Source: Ignavibacteriales bacterium
Lineage (GTDB): Bacteria > Bacteroidota > Ignavibacteria > UBA10030
Reading direction: 5' to 3'
Assembly: GCA_026390595.1 (NCBI GenBank)
Contig: JAPLFQ010000006.1
Span: forward strand, 59,519 to 123,518
Length of the DNA stretch: 64,000 nt
Shown piece after piece: positions 60,562-64,000 of the stretch (positions within the stretch are counted from its first letter, which is position 1; the number at the start of each line of letters is the position of its first letter). Below the pieces are notes generated by a model that saw only the letters and a list, made by a program, of their open reading frames with translations, was not told the origin of the DNA and ran no database searches. The position numbers and the translations under genes are program-made.

Positions 60562-61532
60562 TGTATTTCCTCCATCATTCCCTCAAGCGCGGCGGTAGTC
60601 CGTTCATCATCTTCATCCTGCAGAGAGAGGTACAGAGAAAGGCGGTCGACAATCCCTTGCGCTGCGAACAGCTCGGGACGGTAGGTCCACAATTCCACCT
60701 GGTTGACGCCAGAGTCTGCAACCGGAACAACTTTCAGGTCCTTCCGGATTTCTCTCCATCTCTCAATCGCGCATGCATACGCCGGGATTGCCGGTTTTGC
60801 GATCATTGAATAGAGCGCAAGGGCGGTTAATCCGGCCTTGTTCATTTTTTCGCGGAGTCCAGCCTGCTCCACATATATACGCGCACGCACGGGGGAGCGC
60901 ATCAATGGCATAGCCTTCTCCCATAGCTCCTTCCCCTTCATACCAATGGTGAGCTGGCGGTTCTTCTTTTTCGCGATCTGCTCACCAATCCCAAGTTGCT
61001 GCAACTCTGCAAACGCGCGCGTCATCGTCATGGGGGTGTAGTGAAGCCGGCGCGCCATTTCGCCCGGGTTCATCGGCACTGTCGCCCCCGTGTGAAGTAC
61101 GTGCAGCATCAATGCCTGAGTCGAAGGGCTCATCACCGCTCGTACCTCGGGTTCTTCTCCGAACCGTTCGCGCAGATCGATACAGAACATGGGGAGATAG
61201 AGCTGGTTGCCCGGAATGACAAACGGCACCTGGTGCATGATCAGGCGATGCCGGTTGTGGCTGGTGATTTTCGGCCGCATGTACACCACCGGGAGGCTCG
61301 CTCGTTGCTCAAGCTGGGCTAATTGTTTCTGAAGCGCGACCGGGGGCCTCTCCTCCCTCTTCTTGTCGGAAGCGAGAAGAAAGATTTTTTTCTTGAGATC
61401 TACTTCATAGAAGTCATAGGCCTCTCGGAGGTATAGGGGTAATCCCGCGGCGTTGTTCCACGCGACCGCCTCTGTTTTGATCCCGAGAACTTGCTGGCAG
61501 TACAGCTCGAATTTTCTGATGAGCGGAGTCAT
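60555..61532 (-). CDS. Winged-helix antitoxin-like regulator (module 3)
   Basis: A 325-residue protein. A beta-rich N-terminal half (PVVYMRPKITSHNRHRLIM) is followed by a winged helix at about 160-205 (NPGEMARRLHYTPMTMTRAFAELQQLGI) and a helical C-terminus. It is placed exactly as an AbiEi-type antitoxin: first gene, short overlap with the nucleotidyltransferase, and a 13 bp perfect dyad just upstream. ATG 61532 is preferred; the longer frame enters the operator. Toxin-antitoxin function is inferred from context. Confidence 0.7.
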   Translation of the reverse strand: MTPLIRKFELYCQQVLGIKTEAVAWNNAAGLPLYLREAYDFYEVDLKKKIFLLASDKKREERPPVALQKQLAQLEQRASLPVVYMRPKITSHNRHRLIMHQVPFVIPGNQLYLPMFCIDLRERFGEEPEVRAVMSPSTQALMLHVLHTGATVPMNPGEMARRLHYTPMTMTRAFAELQQLGIGEQIAKKKNRQLTIGMKGKELWEKAMPLMRSPVRARIYVEQAGLREKMNKAGLTALALYSMIAKPAIPAYACAIERWREIRKDLKVVPVADSGVNQVELWTYRPELFAAQGIVDRLSLYLSLQDEDDERTTAALEGMMEEIQW

Positions 61533-61557
61533 TTGATGGCCTTTAATAACATCTATA

Positions 61558-61590
61558 TTGCATAATAACATAGATGATGTTATTATGCAA
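61558..61590 (-). promoter_or_regulatory. Operator/promoter of module 3 with 13 bp perfect dyad
   Basis: TTGCATAATAACA / TGTTATTATGCAA with a 7-base centre. Read on the minus strand, TTGCAT-17-TATTAT fits a promoter lying within the dyad, so binding would block RNA polymerase directly. Further TAATAACAT half-sites flank it on both sides. Confidence 0.7.
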
Positions 61591-61770
61591 GTAAAATGTT
61601 ATTAACTTCGCAGGAGGAAACTGGGGGAAAACCCTAAAAATAGACCAAGAACGGCTTTGACACCGGCAACGATGCCCGTCCAGCCAATTCCGAAAAGCTC
61701 TAGTTGACGCTGGTTATACCAAAGTCGGCTCACACTGCGAGGGACGCCTGACATAAGGGAGGGTCGTTTC

Positions 61771-62105
61771 ATTGCATCGAGATCGAACTGTTCCGGATCG
61801 AAATCGCCGGCCCACTGCACCAGATCTCGCTCATCGGCAGTCTTCGGTCCCGAGAGAGCTGGCAACAGGAATGAGTATCCACCGATTCCCCCGCAATCTT
61901 CGGGCGGACCCCGATTGAATGCATTTCGATCGGCAACACCCCGAAGAAGAGCATCGGGATAAATCGGGACCCCGAAGGAAGAGTTCGGGGTTAACCCCGA
62001 CATTCCTTCGACTCGTTGCACTCGCTCAGGACGTCGGGGTAAACAAGTCGGGGCAAACAGGCATGCTCCCCCGCAAGACAGGCCGGATGGTTTTTGGCCG
62101 ATTTT
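61771..62105 (-). pseudogene. Broken pRiA4b ORF-3 family copy 3
   Basis: A fragment with CLAGEHAC, the same ~150 bp insertion, then PPEDCGGIGGYSFLLPAL and WAGDFDPEQFDLDAM. The N-terminal half and the last residues are gone. More diverged from the intact copy than copy 2. Confidence 0.82.
61909..62056. repeat. ~150 bp inserted repeat element (copy B)
   Basis: Nearly identical to 59275-59425 and inserted between the same two codon groups of the pRiA4b-type gene. Confidence 0.8.
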
Positions 62106-62155
62106 GATGTCTCGGTGGCCGCTTGGATAACAGAAGTCATTGCCTCAGCCTCGAC

Positions 62156-63232
62156 TCACGCCTTGAGTAGTTTCAAGAGCGGCATGTTCGCGTAAAGATG
62201 GTACTTCCCCACGTAACTCTCTTTGAGGACCTTACCGCTTGCAAGCTCTACAAGGTAACGGCTCGCCGTCCGGTAGTTCACATCCAACTTCTTGCCAAGG
62301 TTCACCGGTGTGATAATAGGAAGAGCGAACATAGCTTCAACCAATTCAGCCGAGTAGATTTTCCGATGCTTCTGCTTGAGGTGTTCTCGTGTCGTCTCCA
62401 GCAGCTCCATGATCTTTAGGAGCGTTGTTTTGGTTTCCCTCGCCTGCTGGTGAAATCCCTTGAGCATGTAGAAAATGAAGTCGTGCCAGCCTTCATCCGT
62501 CCGAACTGTCTGGAGCAATCTGTAGTACTCGCTCCGGTTCTTATTGATGTACACGCTTATGTAGAGGATCGGAAGAGACAACAACTCCTGCTGGATCAAT
62601 TGCAGGACCATTAGAATTCTGCCGGTTCTACCATTCCCATCGCCAAACGGATGGATAGCCTCGAACTGGCAGTGTGCAATCGCCGCCCTGACAAGTGGAT
62701 CAATGCCATCATGATCCTTGTTAACAAATTGCTCCCAATTGCTGAGCAGTCGAGGGAGTTCGTTTGCCGGTGGAGGTGTATAGATGACTGTCCCCGAAGA
62801 GCTGTTCGCAATGCGGTTTTGTGTCTTGCGGTAGTCCGGGCTCTGATCGGGCATCAGTTCTTTGTGTATGCCAAGAATCAATCTCGTCGAGATCGGAATC
62901 TTCTTCAGGCTTTTGAACCCCCACATAATCGCATCCCTGTATCGAAGGACCTCCTTATCGGATGTCTTCTGCTCAGCTTCCGGGAAAAGTTGAGCCTGCA
63001 GAGCTTCCTCCATCGTCGTGTTGATATTCTCGATGTTAGAACTTGCCACCGATTCCATTATGACAGCAGGAGACAGCAGCAGCAAGGGATTTGGGAGTGA
63101 GTACGAGTAGCCATTCAGCTCGCCCAGCTCCGTGCGTGTCTTCAGCATAATATCCACGAACTGCTCGTGCCTGAGGTTCAGCGCAGGTGGGAGCAATGGC
63201 AGGTCAAACGGACGATTCGGATCGAATTTCAT
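62156..63232 (-). CDS. Fic family AMP-transferase
   Basis: A 358-residue Fic protein. The active-site motif HPFGDGNGRTGR is intact near residue 205. An N-terminal inhibitory helix motif of the (S/T)xxxE(G/N) type is seen in ASSNIENI near residue 65, so it is a self-restrained class II Fic. A C-terminal winged helix (PVNLGKKLDVNYRTASRYLVELASGKVL) may bind DNA or its own operator. It would transfer AMP or a related group onto a protein target. GGAGGC lies just before the ATG. Confidence 0.93.
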   Translation of the reverse strand: MKFDPNRPFDLPLLPPALNLRHEQFVDIMLKTRTELGELNGYSYSLPNPLLLLSPAVIMESVASSNIENINTTMEEALQAQLFPEAEQKTSDKEVLRYRDAIMWGFKSLKKIPISTRLILGIHKELMPDQSPDYRKTQNRIANSSSGTVIYTPPPANELPRLLSNWEQFVNKDHDGIDPLVRAAIAHCQFEAIHPFGDGNGRTGRILMVLQLIQQELLSLPILYISVYINKNRSEYYRLLQTVRTDEGWHDFIFYMLKGFHQQARETKTTLLKIMELLETTREHLKQKHRKIYSAELVEAMFALPIITPVNLGKKLDVNYRTASRYLVELASGKVLKESYVGKYHLYANMPLLKLLKA

Positions 63233-63260
63233 ATGCCTCCGGTAATTCGTAGACAGAGTG

Positions 63261-63322
63261 TATGTAACAAAGATAGCAAAAAACGAACATATCGCAAGCC
63301 ATATGTTAGGTTCGGTTACATA
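63261..63322 (-). promoter_or_regulatory. fic promoter with nested dyads
   Basis: On the minus strand TATCTTTG (63275-63268) matches the TAnnTTTG box. Two nested dyads surround it: AACATAT / ATATGTT (63286-63307, 8-base loop) and TATGTAAC / GTTACATA (63261-63268, 63315-63322). Possible autoregulatory site for the Fic winged helix. Confidence 0.6.
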
Positions 63323-63426
63323 TCAGGAAAGGGCCTATTGCACGTTTGAGTGGGATGTTTTAGGGGCAAAGTTGAGGATTTGGTCTGAGAAACTGAAAAC
63401 AGGAAGGTAGATTGCGAGAATATGGA

Positions 63427-63456
63427 ATCGGGGTGGCCGATTCAAGCCACCCCGAT
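63427..63456 (-). terminator. Hairpin after the right-edge T9SS gene
   Basis: Perfect 11 bp stem ATCGGGGTGGC / GCCACCCCGAT, 70 bases past the stop at 63526. T-tracts on either side are short (TTCC on the minus strand). Confidence 0.6.
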
Positions 63457-63525
63457 TTGCTTGGCCGGGTTCGACACCTGTCTAACGTCAAGAAACGGGA
63501 CAGATCCCTCAGTTGTCACCAGATA

Positions 63526-64000
63526 CTACTTCAAAAGTAGCATCTTTTTCGCTTGGAATGAGCCGCCAGCTTTGAGTTGATAGAAGTAAGTACCGCTTGA
63601 AACCTGCTGAGCCGAGTTGTCTCTTCCATCCCACATTACCCTATGATTTCCTGCGCTGGTTATTTCGCTAACCAGCGCCCTCACCAACATTCCGAGGGAA
63701 TTGTAGATACCGATCTCTACTTTCGCCCGGCTAGTCAAATGGTATTCGATGGTAGTGCTAGGATTGAACGGGTTGGGATAGTTCTGATCCAAGAAGAAGG
63801 ACTGCGGCAAATTCGAGCTGCCAACCGATGTCAATTGCGTGGATTCCAGTGCCTTGTTGTAGATCCGGATTTCATCGAGATCACCTTTGAAGAACCGGGA
63901 ATTGTTTCGCTCTGTGCCGATAACGAGGTTCTTGGTATTGGTGAATGACAGGCCGTAAAGAGCGTGAGAGCTTTCCTTTTCGATCTGACCGTCCACAATG
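63526..64000 (-). CDS. C-terminal part of a LamG-like T9SS-sorted protein (cut by window edge)
   Basis: About 158 residues of a secreted protein whose start lies beyond the window. The visible part begins in a concanavalin/LamG-type domain (RFFKGDLDEIRIYNKAL) and ends with a type IX secretion sorting domain: FFLDQNYPNPFNPSTT, VRALVSEITSAGNHRVMWDGRDN, SGTYFYQLKAG, KKMLLLK. The sorting domain is cleaved during export and the mature protein is surface-bound or released. Confidence 0.88.
   Translation of the reverse strand, partial: IVDGQIEKESSHALYGLSFTNTKNLVIGTERNNSRFFKGDLDEIRIYNKALESTQLTSVGSSNLPQSFFLDQNYPNPFNPSTTIEYHLTSRAKVEIGIYNSLGMLVRALVSEITSAGNHRVMWDGRDNSAQQVSSGTYFYQLKAGGSFQAKKMLLLK

Overview
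The window (about 50% GC) looks like a chromosome segment of a Bacteroidota/Chlorobiota-type bacterium, most likely Ignavibacteria-like. Both secreted proteins (8.6-11.0 kb and the right edge) end in the type IX secretion sorting domain with the NYPNPFNP motif. The fic and first abiE-like promoters carry a TAnnTTTG box, as in Bacteroidota. No taxonomic marker gene is present, so the assignment is an inference.

Region 1 (0-6.2 kb, minus strand) is metabolic: argF, arcC, pyrB, a COG2403-type P-loop protein that I propose is an ADP-forming arginine-to-citrulline enzyme (arginine synthetase type), a Cys/Met PLP enzyme, then a separate small ferredoxin. Together argF, arcC and the COG2403 protein would turn arginine into ornithine, ammonia, CO2 and ATP.

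Region 2 (6.6-23.3 kb) starts with tRNA-His and tRNA-Glu and is recombinase-rich. A tyrosine integrase sits beside tRNA-Glu, a large beta-propeller T9SS cargo gene follows, then a convergent paralogous integrase. Behind it lies a long minus-strand gene series: an unusual tyrosine recombinase, two lipoproteins, a TolC-like coiled-coil protein, an unknown protein, a Lin1244/DUF4373-like replication protein, a Pol X-type nucleotidyltransferase, a YdjM-like membrane hydrolase, a RadA-like ATPase without its Lon domain, and a membrane-anchored AAA ATPase. It reads as an integrated element of a type I do not recognise. Gene borders are peppered with G/C-rich hairpin repeats, one of which has become a protein C-terminus.

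Region 3 (24.1-32.6 kb, minus strand) is a four-gene operon: a secreted/membrane VWA protein, a tubulin/FtsZ-like GTPase with an intact GGGTGSG loop, a second larger protein that looks like a degenerate tubulin fold fused to a coiled coil and membrane segments, and a small membrane protein. It resembles the FtsZ-like membrane-remodelling families, with a pseudo-tubulin partner.

Region 4 (33.6-63.3 kb) is a defence island: a NucA-type nuclease lipoprotein, a sigma54-type AAA protein lacking its GAFTGA loop, and three AbiE-like toxin-antitoxin pairs, each with its own dyad operator. Its centrepiece is a nine-gene operon (41.1-52.3 kb) in which a complete short CBASS cassette (HNH-SAVED Cap5, CD-NTase, E2-like protein) is inserted between hsdM and hsdS of a type I restriction-modification system, followed by hsdR, a YgjP-like metallopeptidase and a PD-(D/E)XK protein. 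Further right are a solo PD-(D/E)XK nuclease, a pRiA4b ORF-3-family gene with two broken copies carrying the same ~150 bp insertion, a DUF1016 nuclease, a truncated and frameshifted DUF1156 remnant, and a Fic protein. The window ends inside a second T9SS-sorted protein gene.
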